A stretch of 64,000 nucleotides of DNA from the NCBI GenBank assembly GCA_002989075.1, contig PSQN01000014.1, positions 186,001-250,000 of the forward strand, in the 5' to 3' direction. Source of the stretch: Arthonia radiata (Eukaryota > Ascomycota > Arthoniomycetes > Arthoniales > Arthoniaceae). Below the pieces are notes generated by a model. The model saw nothing but the letters and a program-made list of their open reading frames with translations, was not told the DNA's origin and searched no databases. A program made the position numbers and the translations under genes. This document shows positions 54,779 to 64,000 of the stretch, in pieces. Each line of letters starts with the position of its first letter. Position 1 is the stretch's first letter.

Positions 54779-57718
54779 CTATACGAACTCTCGATCTCTT
54801 TGCTCTTCGTCTTTGCCCGTTGTGTTTGTGTCAGTGTATTGTTCGTCCTCGTCCTCGTCGACAAAGTCTTCGTTGCTCAAGTCGATTGCAACTGAGTTCT
54901 CATCCTGGTCTTCGTTTTCGCTAGGTGAGGTTTGTAAAGTCTCCGAATCCTCCGTGCTGCCGAGATCTTTCTGACTGTCAACTTCCTCGGGACTGTCGAC
55001 CTCGTCAGCTTCAAAGGAGGCGCCGACGGGCTTCATGTCCATGCGGCCAAGTCCCTTGTTTAGTCCTACAAGGACACCGTTGATGCTTGCAAGGAACGAA
55101 TCCCGCTTATCTGCAAAGAGTTTCTGCTGATTGAAGGGAGTCACGTATTGCACCTCGAGCTTCTCTTTAGCTTGACCGGCAAGCTCCTCGCCACTACTTG
55201 TCCGCGTGTACACAAGCTGCGGTCCAAGCCCGTCTTCACCGAATGGCTTGCCACTCAGCTCAGGCAAAGCCCAACGTATCTCCTGTATGAATTCGATCGA
55301 GCGGGTGAACATCTTCTTATCGAGCATCTTCATGCCTGCGTAATGCGTAGGATGCTCTGCAGATTTCTCCAGCTTGTCTGCCTTCCTCCAAAATGGCACA
55401 AACATGACTGCATCGGCAGGAGCAGTGACACGGCCGTAGCCAGCGCCGCTGTTCTCAATGGCGCTGATGTAGTCTTGTAGCTCTCTTCCCATCTTCTTGC
55501 CCGCGCGACCTGGTTCGAGGTGAAAGCGTAAAGATCGGAGTTGTGAGAGCTGTACATCGGTTGCAAGACCCGGACAGAGAATGTTGCTGGTGTTGACAAC
55601 AGGCGAAGGGAGAAGAAGCAGCGTATCCTTGTGCTTGAGAAGTCGCTCGCGTGGGTGGGGTTGGAACGAAAGCTGAAGCGCAGGAGCATAATGATCTGCA
55701 CTGATCGCCTGCAGAGAGAGTGGATGAGTGATCAGCGTTACACGCAGCTCGCTGAGGCTTGCGATTGGTACCTTGTTAGCAAGATCTGGCAGTCGATGAA
55801 GCAGGTTTGGTAGTCCGAGAAGCGCCGTATCAAACTGTGCATCTCGTTCACGCTCATTGAGAGCAGATATCGAGTCTTTGTCGAAATGCATGCCGGAAGG
55901 GAGCCCCTTCATCGGCCACCGACATTGCCCGAAAGTCGCTGTGTATGTGCTACGACCTTCATGACCCTCAGGCTGCAAAACAGACCGCGGGTTAAAATGC
56001 TGGCCCAGAGGCTTGAGGGCTTGCGCTACTATGTCCTCGTTGAGCAGATTGTAGTCGACTCTCATCATTGTAGGGGTATCTCCACGAGCCACTCTAGCTG
56101 GGATCACATAACGCCCCTCCTGAGTAGCGCCATCCGGTTCCGCAGAAATTCCGCTGAGAGTCATCGTCTGAGGTGCTTCGTCTTCTTTAGTTGTCTCTGC
56201 GCTGACAAATATTTTCGAGGATCCAAATCGGCCATGGGCTGCAGCAACAATCGCTCTGACGCACGTCATGGCCCTTTCATGGCTGAATGAATGCAGCGTC
56301 CAACTCCTATCACCATCTTTCGTCCTGATCAGCTTCCCCTTCGAATTCTGCCGTGCCCCAGATTGGCCGATATCCTGGGTCAGCTTGCACTGATGTTGCT
56401 TAGCAAGACGGTGTGCATCTTGGATATCAAGTCTGCCATCGAATCGCTGGCCTCCAGGATCCATCAACGTTTGTAATGGAAGCTTGAGGCTGTGATAGTT
56501 CAGCATGTGCTCCATAATACTGTTTGACGCGGCAATGCACGTCAGTTTGTCCGACACAAGCATAAGAGCTGAAGTTGAGACGTCAGCGTTGATCGTCACG
56601 TTATACTGCTGACTTGCTCTTGCCAACACAGATTCTCGTGATCGATCGTCAAGCAGCAGGGATAGCCTCTCTTTCTCGATCTGCAGGGCGACGACGCCTG
56701 GCCGGTTTACCTCTTCAATGACCTCAACACCCCAGATCCTTCGAAGCAAGCTGTCAATCACCGCCTTCTTGCCTTTGTAGACAGGACGCTGCCGCGATCT
56801 TTCGAGGGGCATACCATCTTTGCCCAAGGGGTTCCACGGACGGAGACCCTCCACGCACCCTTCGTTTTGCAGCTTGGTCTTTTGAGATCCGCTCGAATGC
56901 TTCCTCTTGTCCGAAAGCTTCTCTTTCTCCTGTCGAGTCTGCGCCTCAGCCTTGATAGCCTGGTCAGCCGCACCAATCGTGACGTAGCGGCTGAGTTGCA
57001 ACTGGTTGAATTTCTCGTCCAGGCTTCGAAAGAGATCGGAGAAGTCGCTTTGCGAGACTGTAACCGGTCCGCTGACATCGCGCTTCGGCTGGCGTGGCTT
57101 GAGCTCGTCTATAGCTTCGTTGACCTCGCCTTGGCCTGGCGCACTCTTCGACGCGTTCATGGACGCTATCAGATCCTCTGTGCTCACATCTTGGACGGGC
57201 TGTGTTTCTGCTGCGGCTTGGACATCCTGTCTCCTTTCACCGCCTTCCGCGTCTCGTAGAACCAGTACTGAGGTCGGTTCACCGAGCGACTGCGACTGCA
57301 AGAAAGCTCTCCATGCTTTGGGGCGTATAGGTCGATGGTCCGAGACTCTTTGTATTGTTACCTGATCGGAAGTCGCATCCTTGGCTGGATTGCTAGTGGT
57401 GGTCGACTTGGATGAGCGCAACTGCGACGCCGGCGCATTGGCATGCTCATCAAACGATCGTCTGACATCGGTCTTCCGTCGAACTCCATCGTCAGCTCCT
57501 CCTTCATTTGTCGCCTTTTTGCGCTGCCTTTTCTGATGACGCTGACGTTCTTCTGCAGCTGAATAGTCTGGATTCGAGTTTCCGAGGACGCCCTTGACGT
57601 TGCGAGAGAGGGTGGGCGTCGAGTGTAAAGGTCTCCGAGACCTTGATCTGCTGCATCTCAATGATCGGGCTAGGCAGCGTAAGCAAAGACTGCCGTCGAA
57701 AGCTGCACTCTTCAACAT
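54779..57718 (-). CDS. SLS1: Mitochondrial SLS1-like inner-membrane-bound regulator
   Basis: A 979-aa intronless frame. The N-terminus (MLKSAAFDGSLCLRCLARSLRCSRSRSRRPLHS is cut here to its features: Arg/Ser-rich, Leu-rich, no acids) is a mitochondrial targeting sequence. A disordered stretch follows, then the SLS-type region with KH-like blocks (KKAVIDSLLRRIWGVEV, FDGRLDIQDAHRLAKQHQCK, ALPELSGKPFGEDG). The C-terminal 70 residues are strongly acidic. Yeast Sls1 couples mitochondrial transcription to translation at the inner membrane. Family call rests on overall layout and block likeness; the long C-terminal acidic tail is a fungal extension. Divergent from EFM7 with 237 bases between. Confidence 0.72.
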   Translation of the reverse strand: MLKSAAFDGSLCLRCLARSLRCSRSRSRRPLHSTPTLSRNVKGVLGNSNPDYSAAEERQRHQKRQRKKATNEGGADDGVRRKTDVRRSFDEHANAPASQLRSSKSTTTSNPAKDATSDQVTIQRVSDHRPIRPKAWRAFLQSQSLGEPTSVLVLRDAEGGERRQDVQAAAETQPVQDVSTEDLIASMNASKSAPGQGEVNEAIDELKPRQPKRDVSGPVTVSQSDFSDLFRSLDEKFNQLQLSRYVTIGAADQAIKAEAQTRQEKEKLSDKRKHSSGSQKTKLQNEGCVEGLRPWNPLGKDGMPLERSRQRPVYKGKKAVIDSLLRRIWGVEVIEEVNRPGVVALQIEKERLSLLLDDRSRESVLARASQQYNVTINADVSTSALMLVSDKLTCIAASNSIMEHMLNYHSLKLPLQTLMDPGGQRFDGRLDIQDAHRLAKQHQCKLTQDIGQSGARQNSKGKLIRTKDGDRSWTLHSFSHERAMTCVRAIVAAAHGRFGSSKIFVSAETTKEDEAPQTMTLSGISAEPDGATQEGRYVIPARVARGDTPTMMRVDYNLLNEDIVAQALKPLGQHFNPRSVLQPEGHEGRSTYTATFGQCRWPMKGLPSGMHFDKDSISALNERERDAQFDTALLGLPNLLHRLPDLANKVPIASLSELRVTLITHPLSLQAISADHYAPALQLSFQPHPRERLLKHKDTLLLLPSPVVNTSNILCPGLATDVQLSQLRSLRFHLEPGRAGKKMGRELQDYISAIENSGAGYGRVTAPADAVMFVPFWRKADKLEKSAEHPTHYAGMKMLDKKMFTRSIEFIQEIRWALPELSGKPFGEDGLGPQLVYTRTSSGEELAGQAKEKLEVQYVTPFNQQKLFADKRDSFLASINGVLVGLNKGLGRMDMKPVGASFEADEVDSPEEVDSQKDLGSTEDSETLQTSPSENEDQDENSVAIDLSNEDFVDEDEDEQYTDTNTTGKDEEQRDREFV

Positions 57719-57955
57719 GCAGCAATCAGCGCCGCCAAATCTGTTCCTGTCCTCGACAAGTCGTTAGAATCCGACGTGCTGGTATCGACCCTGCTTGGCA
57801 GATTGCATACCACATAACCGTCTTGAGTAATTCCGACTTTGCTTTACCCTCGGAGGTCCTTGAAGTGTTGTCTGCACAGCATCAATCTGCACGGGCAATA
57901 GCATTGAACAGAACGCGCCGAGATCCTCGCAGCTTTTGAAGGGGAGGGAGCAAAG

Positions 57956-58851
57956 ATGCTCACAGACAAGATTCACGTGTATCATGAAACCGACAAGAAC
58001 TCCAACGACGTGTTCGAGGACTCTCTAGAATCCGTGTTTCGAGATGACACACAGTGCCAACATGGTAACGATGGAGCGAAAATTGCCTACAGCTCGGCGC
58101 GATTCGGCACTATCGAATTGTCCCTAGCTTCATTAGAGAGTGCGAAGGACCGCAAGCTTTTCGCCCAGTATCTATGGAACGCAGAGTTGTACGCGGCCGA
58201 GCAGATTTCGACGACAGACTTGAGCAGTCCATGGAGCATGCAAGGCCAAAGCGTGCTCGAGCTTGGTGCTGGTGAATAGCCCAGGCTCTTGCAAAAGAGA
58301 TGGATGTAAACTGATACAAGGTAGGTTTGGGTTTAGGAGGCATTATCAGCGCGCTGGCCGGTGCTCGTACCGTCGTAATCTCAGACTATCCTACGCCCGC
58401 ACTACTCTCGAACATACAGAGCAACGTCGATCGAAACTTGAGACTCAGAGACGCGTATAGACCGATCGTGCAAAGCCACGTCTGGGGCGACTTCGCCAGC
58501 GACTTCGCCCAGGAAAAGAAAGGCTGTTTCACTCGGCTGCTCGTGGCAGATTGCCTTTGGATGCCGGAACAGCATCAAAAACTAGCCCGTTCTGTAGCTT
58601 ATTTCCTTTCCTACGAACCCTCGTCATACGCGCTTGTGGTTGCTGGCTTCCATTCGGGGCGTGATCGGATGGCGCCATTTTTCGATCTGGTCGGGAAACA
58701 AGGCCTTAGAGTCGTAGCCATTCATGAAGAAGATGTTGATGGTAAGGCGCGGGAATGGAAGCTAGATCGGGGCGACGAAAACGTTTTCGAGAGGAAGCGA
58801 TGGCTTGCCGTAGCTGTTTTGGAGCACCAGCAAGCTTGCGAGCACCCATGA
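57956..58851 (+). CDS. EFM7: eEF1A N-terminal methyltransferase EFM7 (NNT1-like)
   Basis: Exons 57956-58271 and 58325-58851 (53-nt intron) give 280 aa. Motif I spans the splice: VLELGAG joined to LGLGGIISALAGA, followed by VVISDYPTPALLSNIQSNV. The later LLVADCLWMPEQHQKLARS and VVAGFHSGRD are typical of the family. Yeast Efm7 trimethylates the N-terminal glycine and dimethylates the adjacent lysine of eEF1A after Met removal. The acceptor chosen (GTAG at 58321-58324) is the one that keeps the frame. TEF1 lies about 4 kb downstream. Confidence 0.88.
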
Positions 58852-59744
58852 GTCTCAAGTGGCAGATACATTGACACCCTCTCCATGTTCTTGGAGGGTG
58901 TGACAGACAGTGCAGCACCCCCAATTGCATCGTGGTCTGCAAGCCGCTGTGTCATTTGTTATCATGAGCCGGTTGAGAGAGCGGGAGGACCTCAAAAGGC
59001 AGACTTGCCGAGGTTTGCTGAAAGAGGCATCCAAGACAAGATGGTGATGGCCCGTCCGTAAATTGTCTACGTTAGCCCAGGCCGGACTGATACAATGGAG
59101 AACGTGTTCATGCATTTGGCATATACGCAGCAACTAATAGATGTTCACGCAAGCACAGCAACACACCGCAGCGATCCATTTGACCTTCAACAGGACCGCG
59201 AGCTCTTGAGTTGCTTTAAATTTGAGGATGAGACGCCTTCGATGATGGGAGGAAGACACTGGCTTTTCGATTTATGTCAAAATTGGGGGGCCGTACCAAT
59301 TTTCCGGCTATTGATAACAAGCGGCTGGTGGAGGAGGCGCAGATCTCAGACGACACGAGCATCTAATCACTATCACCTCACTCATCCCTGTGGTACATTC
59401 AGTGCGCCTGAAAAACACAGACCCTAAAGAAAACCACCAAACATGGACGGCAGATATGTCGAAGCCCTTAGCCCAGCTATACTTCGTCTTGGACGATCAG
59501 TAACAGCGACCCATCGATGGAGCGATAGAGCGATTGGTGGAGCTGAAAGAGAACACAAAATTGGCATGTGAGCTTCTAAGGTCGGCGTTGAAACCGCGAT
59601 CTTAGCTACAGCTATGAATGTAGCTCTGAAGGAACCAACTTGCGAGCCCTGACACTGCGAGGAAGCATGCAAGTGTTTAAGTTGACTCACGAAGGTGGGA
59701 GTGGGGACAATCTTGCAGAAATGTAGGCACAGCCTTTGGTGTTT
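58852..59744. other. Intergenic, no supported gene
   Basis: 3' flank of EFM7 and of the membrane protein gene that follows on the other strand. Only short frames. Confidence 0.5.
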
Positions 59745-60908
59745 TCAGTTTGTGCCGCTCTGTCCGGCTTGAGGCGCCTTTGAATGGTGATGCTCCCACC
59801 AGTCCCTCTCATGCTGACTTAGTGGGCCAGGAAAAAATATAGGTAGCAACGAGCGGCCAACCTCAGGATAGTTCTCTTCAACAGCCATAAGCGTATCCAT
59901 ACAACTGTCTTTAACGATGCATTTTTTGAAGTTCCGATGCAAGCCATATGCATCCGGGTTTCGTCTTGCACTCGCAACATAAATGTTCTGCAGCATCCCT
60001 ACGATGCCGATAGCAATCAAGTACCAGGTGTCAGACTGTAAGCCAGAGGTCGTGACCAGGAGCGCAGTCCACAGCACGACCATCACTATAGATAACACCA
60101 ACAGCAGCGGACGGTAGTCGAAGTCGAAGCGAAATACGTCAGCAGGCTCATTAGCCAGATTGTCCAGATCGACTCCGGCACCATTGCCTACAGTGACTAT
60201 TATGGTGCTAAATCCGTTTCCTTTGGTTAACGCGAATGTCTTTAGTGTGCTCTCTCCGCCTTTAGCAGAGCTCTCTTGTAAGCAACCCATTAGCCACGCC
60301 AGCGCAGTACCAGATGCAGTTATGAGGAAGACGGCCCAGTTTCGATGCATGGCGCATGGAATTGTAGCTATACCTATTTGTATTGGGGAAATGAAGATAC
60401 CGGTGCGAGCCACGCGGTCCGTCGCTGCTCGCCCTTGCAAAATATCACGCGATGGCTCATAAATAGTGACGGCGAACTTTCAGCTTGGCTTCCTTTTCAG
60501 GAGTACCAGTATATCGAGAGGGTCGGCGGCCCGTGTAAACAACGGGAACCTGAACCCCTCCATTTCTTCAGGAAGTGCATCACGGGCTTGGGCAGGCCTC
60601 CAAGCGTCGTATTTATGGATAATTCGTCCAAGCAGATGTGAAGCATTCTCCGAGACTCGCTTGTCTGTGCAGTTGACAAGGATGGAGCGAAACTCCGGAT
60701 CAGGCATCGGCTTGAACCCACCAGCTTCACTGAGAAGGAACATGAACGCGTATGCAACCCAGCCAAAGGAAAATGCGACGGGTTTGAAGGATTGGCCGTG
60801 GAACTGAGCGAGGGCGGTCTTGATTACGTCTGCACCAACGAGCAGGAGGAGGGAGAGGATGTCCTTGGGGTTCATCCATTGCGCCTTGAGCTGCGAGGCT
60901 GAAGACAT
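59745..60908 (-). CDS. Fungal multi-pass membrane protein, function unknown
   Basis: Two coding blocks: about 60908-60480 (starting MSSASQLKAQWMNPKDILSL, then FGWVAYAFMFLLSEAGG) and about 60470-59745 (VRRHY- or FAVTIYEPSR onward, with TGIFISPIQIGIATIP, DWAVF-like ITASGTALAWLMGC, LTKGNGFSTIIVTVGNGAGVDL, WYLIAIGIVGMLQNIYVA and MAVEENYPEVGRSLLPIFFPG). This order is that of a widespread, uncharacterised fungal membrane protein family with about six membrane segments. The junction between the blocks near 60470-60520 is unresolved: no GT-AG pair of normal length keeps the frame. So a small frameshift or an unusual intron is possible. Confidence 0.65.
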
Positions 60909-61727
60909 GGTGTCGTTTTCTCCACAGGCTTCGTGAACAGCGACAAGTATCAATAGACACGACTACCCGTCTGCTCAGCTTCTGGGCGTTCATGTGCTTA
61001 CTGGTCTTGCAATACAGACCCGAGCTAAGCCAGCATACTGCACAATGAGGCATCCGCGTGCTGTACGTGACTGGCCTCCTGAAAGGACACTGCCACGTCC
61101 AGAGCTTGCGCAACGTTGTTGCCCATGGAACTCTTCATCCTCTGACGGGTATTGGCTGACTTGATCGCTCATCATTGAAAACCACATCCCCAGAATAGCT
61201 GAGTAATCGGAAGGACGGACGGATTTTGTGAGCCACGTGGCTCGTGCCATCGGTCTTGGCACGACAATCCCTCGACACCCGGCTTGACTTCAGCTCCTGC
61301 GACCCAAACTCGGGCGATCAGAGACGCCGCCGCCCTCTCTGTTCAGGCACAAATGGCGTATACACGCAGGCAGCGAGTTTGAGGCGACATCTCACGGGAA
61401 AGCAAGCTCAGTGTCCTAAAGAATCGTTCAGTAAATCCCCTAATTCAACAAGGATTGACGGCGGCTTCTGCGATCTGAACTTCCGCCGGGTATTACTAAC
61501 ACGCCGTGACGTTCAGCGACCGATCATGCGATGACTGTAGCTATAAGAGTTGTCTACCCAATGAACACCTTTCGTTAATCAGATCACAAGCCGCCCAATC
61601 TACAAGACACATACACACAACTCCATCCAGACCATCAATATCAACACAACACATCCACACACCACATAGCACCCACAAACCACACTTATCCTACACGCCA
61701 CATCACACACGCGCCATCACCAACACC
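60909..61727. other. Divergent intergenic region
   Basis: Promoters of the membrane protein and the EthD gene. A CA-rich tract with repeated cacacc/aacacac words at 61590-61725 precedes the EthD start and looks like a 5' UTR. Confidence 0.5.
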
Positions 61728-62081
61728 ATGACAATCACAAACCTCGTCTTCATAACCCGCAACCCCACCCTCCCCTTTCCCGCCTTCGTCACGCACTTCG
61801 AATCCGTGCACATCCCCCTGATGCGGCGCCTCCTCGGGGACACCATGCCGCAAGAGTTCCGACGCCACTATACCGACTCTTCCAAACCCACTTACATCGG
61901 TCCAAACCGGGGAATCGACCTGGTGCTCGAGATGGTGTATGCGGATGAACAGGCCTTGGGGCGCTTCATGGAGAAACTCATGGAGGGCGATAATGGGAAG
62001 CAGCTGCAGGAGGATTGGAAGGTTTATTGTGATGAGAAGGGGGAGACGGTGGTGGGGGCGAGTGAGAGTTTTGGACCTTAG
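61728..62081 (+). CDS. EthD-domain protein
   Basis: A 117-aa frame. The start is the ATG at 61728 after CA-rich leader (MTITNLVFITRNPTLPFPAF). The alpha/beta barrel family motif F-x2-HFESVHIPLMRRL is present, with conserved Glu/His, and a later block VLEMVYADEQALGRFMEKL. EthD-like proteins are ferredoxin-like dimers found in ether degradation and in polyketide cyclisation clusters. No biosynthetic cluster is seen here, so a general cytosolic role is more likely. Substrate unknown. Confidence 0.82.
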   Translation: MTITNLVFITRNPTLPFPAFVTHFESVHIPLMRRLLGDTMPQEFRRHYTDSSKPTYIGPNRGIDLVLEMVYADEQALGRFMEKLMEGDNGKQLQEDWKVYCDEKGETVVGASESFGP

Positions 62082-62845
62082 GGTGCTGGGGGTTGGAGTT
62101 GGGAGGGGTGTGGGAGCACTGGAGGGCGGGGGGCAAGAGCGTGTGAGTTGATTGTGGGTGGTAGCAAGGTTTCACGGGGCTCACGAAAGGGAGGTTAATT
62201 GTGGGACAGCGATCAGGCGCGGGCAACTCTCGTAATACAGCGTAAGCTTTTTCGAGAACGAGTCTTGATGCGCATGCGTAAGCGGAAGCTCAACTACATG
62301 GCTTCGGAGCTGTCGTCAGGCAGCTAGAGCGCCTGCGTTGTCTTGTGATGCTTTGTTTGAACGGGAACTCTAGAAGGGGCTGTGCTAACATCTATCTCAG
62401 GGTGTCCTTGTAAATGTCAGTATAGTGGCACACGAGAGCACGTGCACCGAGAGAAGTAAGTTGCGGAAAGCATGCCATCAGGCAGCGCCAGCGACTCCAC
62501 CGTTGCGAATCCCTCCAGGAACCATAAGAGGAGGGGTTTGTGGACTGTACATCGATATCGTTGCCGCTGCGCTCAAGGCTGCATCGAGCAGGGAGGTAGG
62601 GTGTGTGGCGATGTTGTGAGAACAATGCGGACAAGGCATGAGACGGTCATATAAATCTAAGTGAAGCGGCAAAACAACAGCATGGGCAGTGGCTCAAGCG
62701 AGGGTTTCGGCGAAAGCATCATTGAATTATGCATTCATCGAAACTATCATCCACCAACACCAATTCATGCATCTCTACCGGACGTACACCTTGCTCCTCA
62801 TCTCTCTTCGAGTTTGGTGTTGGGCTCTCGCTCGGGGTGAGGCGC
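62082..62845. other. Intergenic between EthD and TEF1 3' ends
   Basis: A G-rich stretch (62050-62110) at the EthD end, then the 3' UTR of TEF1. No gene supported. Confidence 0.5.
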
Positions 62846-64000
62846 CTATTTCTTGCCAGCCTTCTGGGCGGCCTTGGTGACCTTGCCAGCGCCCTTGTCG
62901 GCCTTGATGACGGACTTGATGACACCGACGGCCTATAATTTGCATGATCAGCTTTTGACCTTCCGCAATGTGCAGTGGTCAGATAGGTACTCACCACAGT
63001 CTGCCTCATGTCGCGGACGGCGAAGCGGCCGAGCGGTGGGTATTCGGTGAACGTCTCCACACACATCGGCTTGCTGGGAATCATCTTGACGATGGCAGCA
63101 TCACCGGCCTTGATAGTCTTGGGAGCCTGCTCAACAGACTTGCCAGTCCGGCGGTCAATCTTCTCGATGAGCTCGGAGAACTTGCAGGCAATGTGGGCAG
63201 TGTGGCAGTCCAAGACTGGCGCGTAACCGGCGCCGACTTGACCGGGGTGGTTCATGACGATGACCTTGATGTCTTCTTAGTGTCTTGCATAACAACAATC
63301 GATCGAGGCCAATGTACCTGAGCGTTGAAAGATTCACAGCCCTTGGGAGGGTCTTGCTTGCTGTCACCGGCAACGTTGCCTCTGAAACCAACCATTAGTT
63401 GGAAATTCACCAAAATTGCCTGCCGAATGGTGCCTTACCGTCGGATCTCCTTGACGCTCACGTTCTTCACGTTGAAACCTGAGCACAGTTTTAGCATGCG
63501 TGATGATGCTGGGAGGGAGTGGTTTAGGACCACGTACCGACGTTGTCACCCGGAAGACCCTCGGTGAGGGACTCGTGGTGCATCTCGACAGACTTGACTT
63601 CAGTGGTGACACCGGCGGGAGCGAACGTGACGACCATGCCGGGCTTGATGACACCAGTCTCGACACGGCCGACGGGCACCGTTCCAATACCGCCGATCTT
63701 GTAGACATCCTGGAGCGGCAGACGGAGGGGCTTGTCGGTGGGACGCGATGGAGGGTCGATGGCATCGATGGCCTCGAGGAGGGTCTTGCCAGAGGACTTG
63801 CCACCTTGCTTGGTCTCCTTGTTCCAGCCGTTGTACCAGGGGCAGTTGGGAGAGGGCTCGATCATGTTGTCACCATTGAAGCCGGAGATAGGAACGAATG
63901 GAATGGCGGCTGGGTTGTAGCCGACCTTCTTGATGAAGTTGGAGACCTCCTTGACAATCTCGTTGTAGCGACCCTGATCGAACTTGACGGTGTCCATCTT
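62846..64000 (-). CDS. TEF1: Translation elongation factor 1-alpha, 3' part
   Basis: Five exons in the window: 64000-63538 (open at the edge), 63478-63439, 63381-63318, 63264-62995 and 62932-62846, with introns of 53-62 nt. The sequence from [20 protein letters not shown] through [28 protein letters not shown] and [20 protein letters not shown]-type blocks to the end [14 protein letters not shown] is eEF1A domains 1 (end), 2 and 3. It brings aminoacyl-tRNA to the ribosome. C-ending codons dominate, as expected for one of the most expressed genes. The lysine in NVSVKEIRR is, as far as I recall, the EFM4 target (Lys316 in yeast). Confidence 0.96.

Noticed and set aside
61728-62081. EthD gene as sign of a polyketide cluster
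   Set aside because: No polyketide synthase, P450 or transporter lies near; neighbours are housekeeping genes.

Overview
The window is a gene-dense piece of a filamentous ascomycete nuclear genome. The genes are intron-poor: introns are mostly 45-120 nt with GT-AG ends and CTGAC/CTAAC-like branch sites. Fungal-only families are present (PacC, SLS1, DUF3602, DUF7924, GT90/CAP10). Gene content and small secreted proteins suggest Dothideomycetes; that placement is inference, since no rDNA or species marker was compared.

Region by region. 0-5 kb holds three small secreted protein genes on the minus strand (the first cut by the window edge); two of them are clear tandem paralogues. 5-14 kb has a retropepsin-like protein, a small three-exon unknown, a two-exon membrane glycosyltransferase of family GT90 and a two-exon unknown. 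15-18 kb carries a tandem duplication of a promoter plus a double-CxxC protein. 18-24 kb is housekeeping: a DUF3602 protein, TIM14/PAM18 divergent from RLP24, and a (6-4) photolyase/cryptochrome. 24-33 kb has a DOMON-cytochrome b561 protein, the mitochondrial ADP/ATP carrier with a 22-nt microexon, a six-exon DUF7924 protein with a PD-(D/E)XK-like core, and a secreted carboxylesterase. 33-41 kb has ATG27 divergent from the C-14 sterol reductase ERG24, then pacC with a cluster of PacC-type sites in its own promoter.

41-52 kb is the accessory part: a STAND-type N-terminal-domain protein with a fresh internal repeat, unknown ORFs, a 613-bp hAT-type MITE with perfect TIRs and 8-bp target duplication inside a small gene, a 98-bp minisatellite, a 14-bp minisatellite, a five-exon secreted protein gene with an in-frame stop, and a decayed ORF. 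52-64 kb returns to housekeeping: MED10 divergent from EFM4, SLS1 divergent from EFM7, a fungal membrane protein, an EthD protein and the 3' part of TEF1 (eEF1A). Two eEF1A-specific methyltransferase genes (EFM4, EFM7) thus sit within about 10 kb of the gene for their substrate.

Exon borders were worked out by eye from splice signals and reading frames; expect an error of one or two bases in some.
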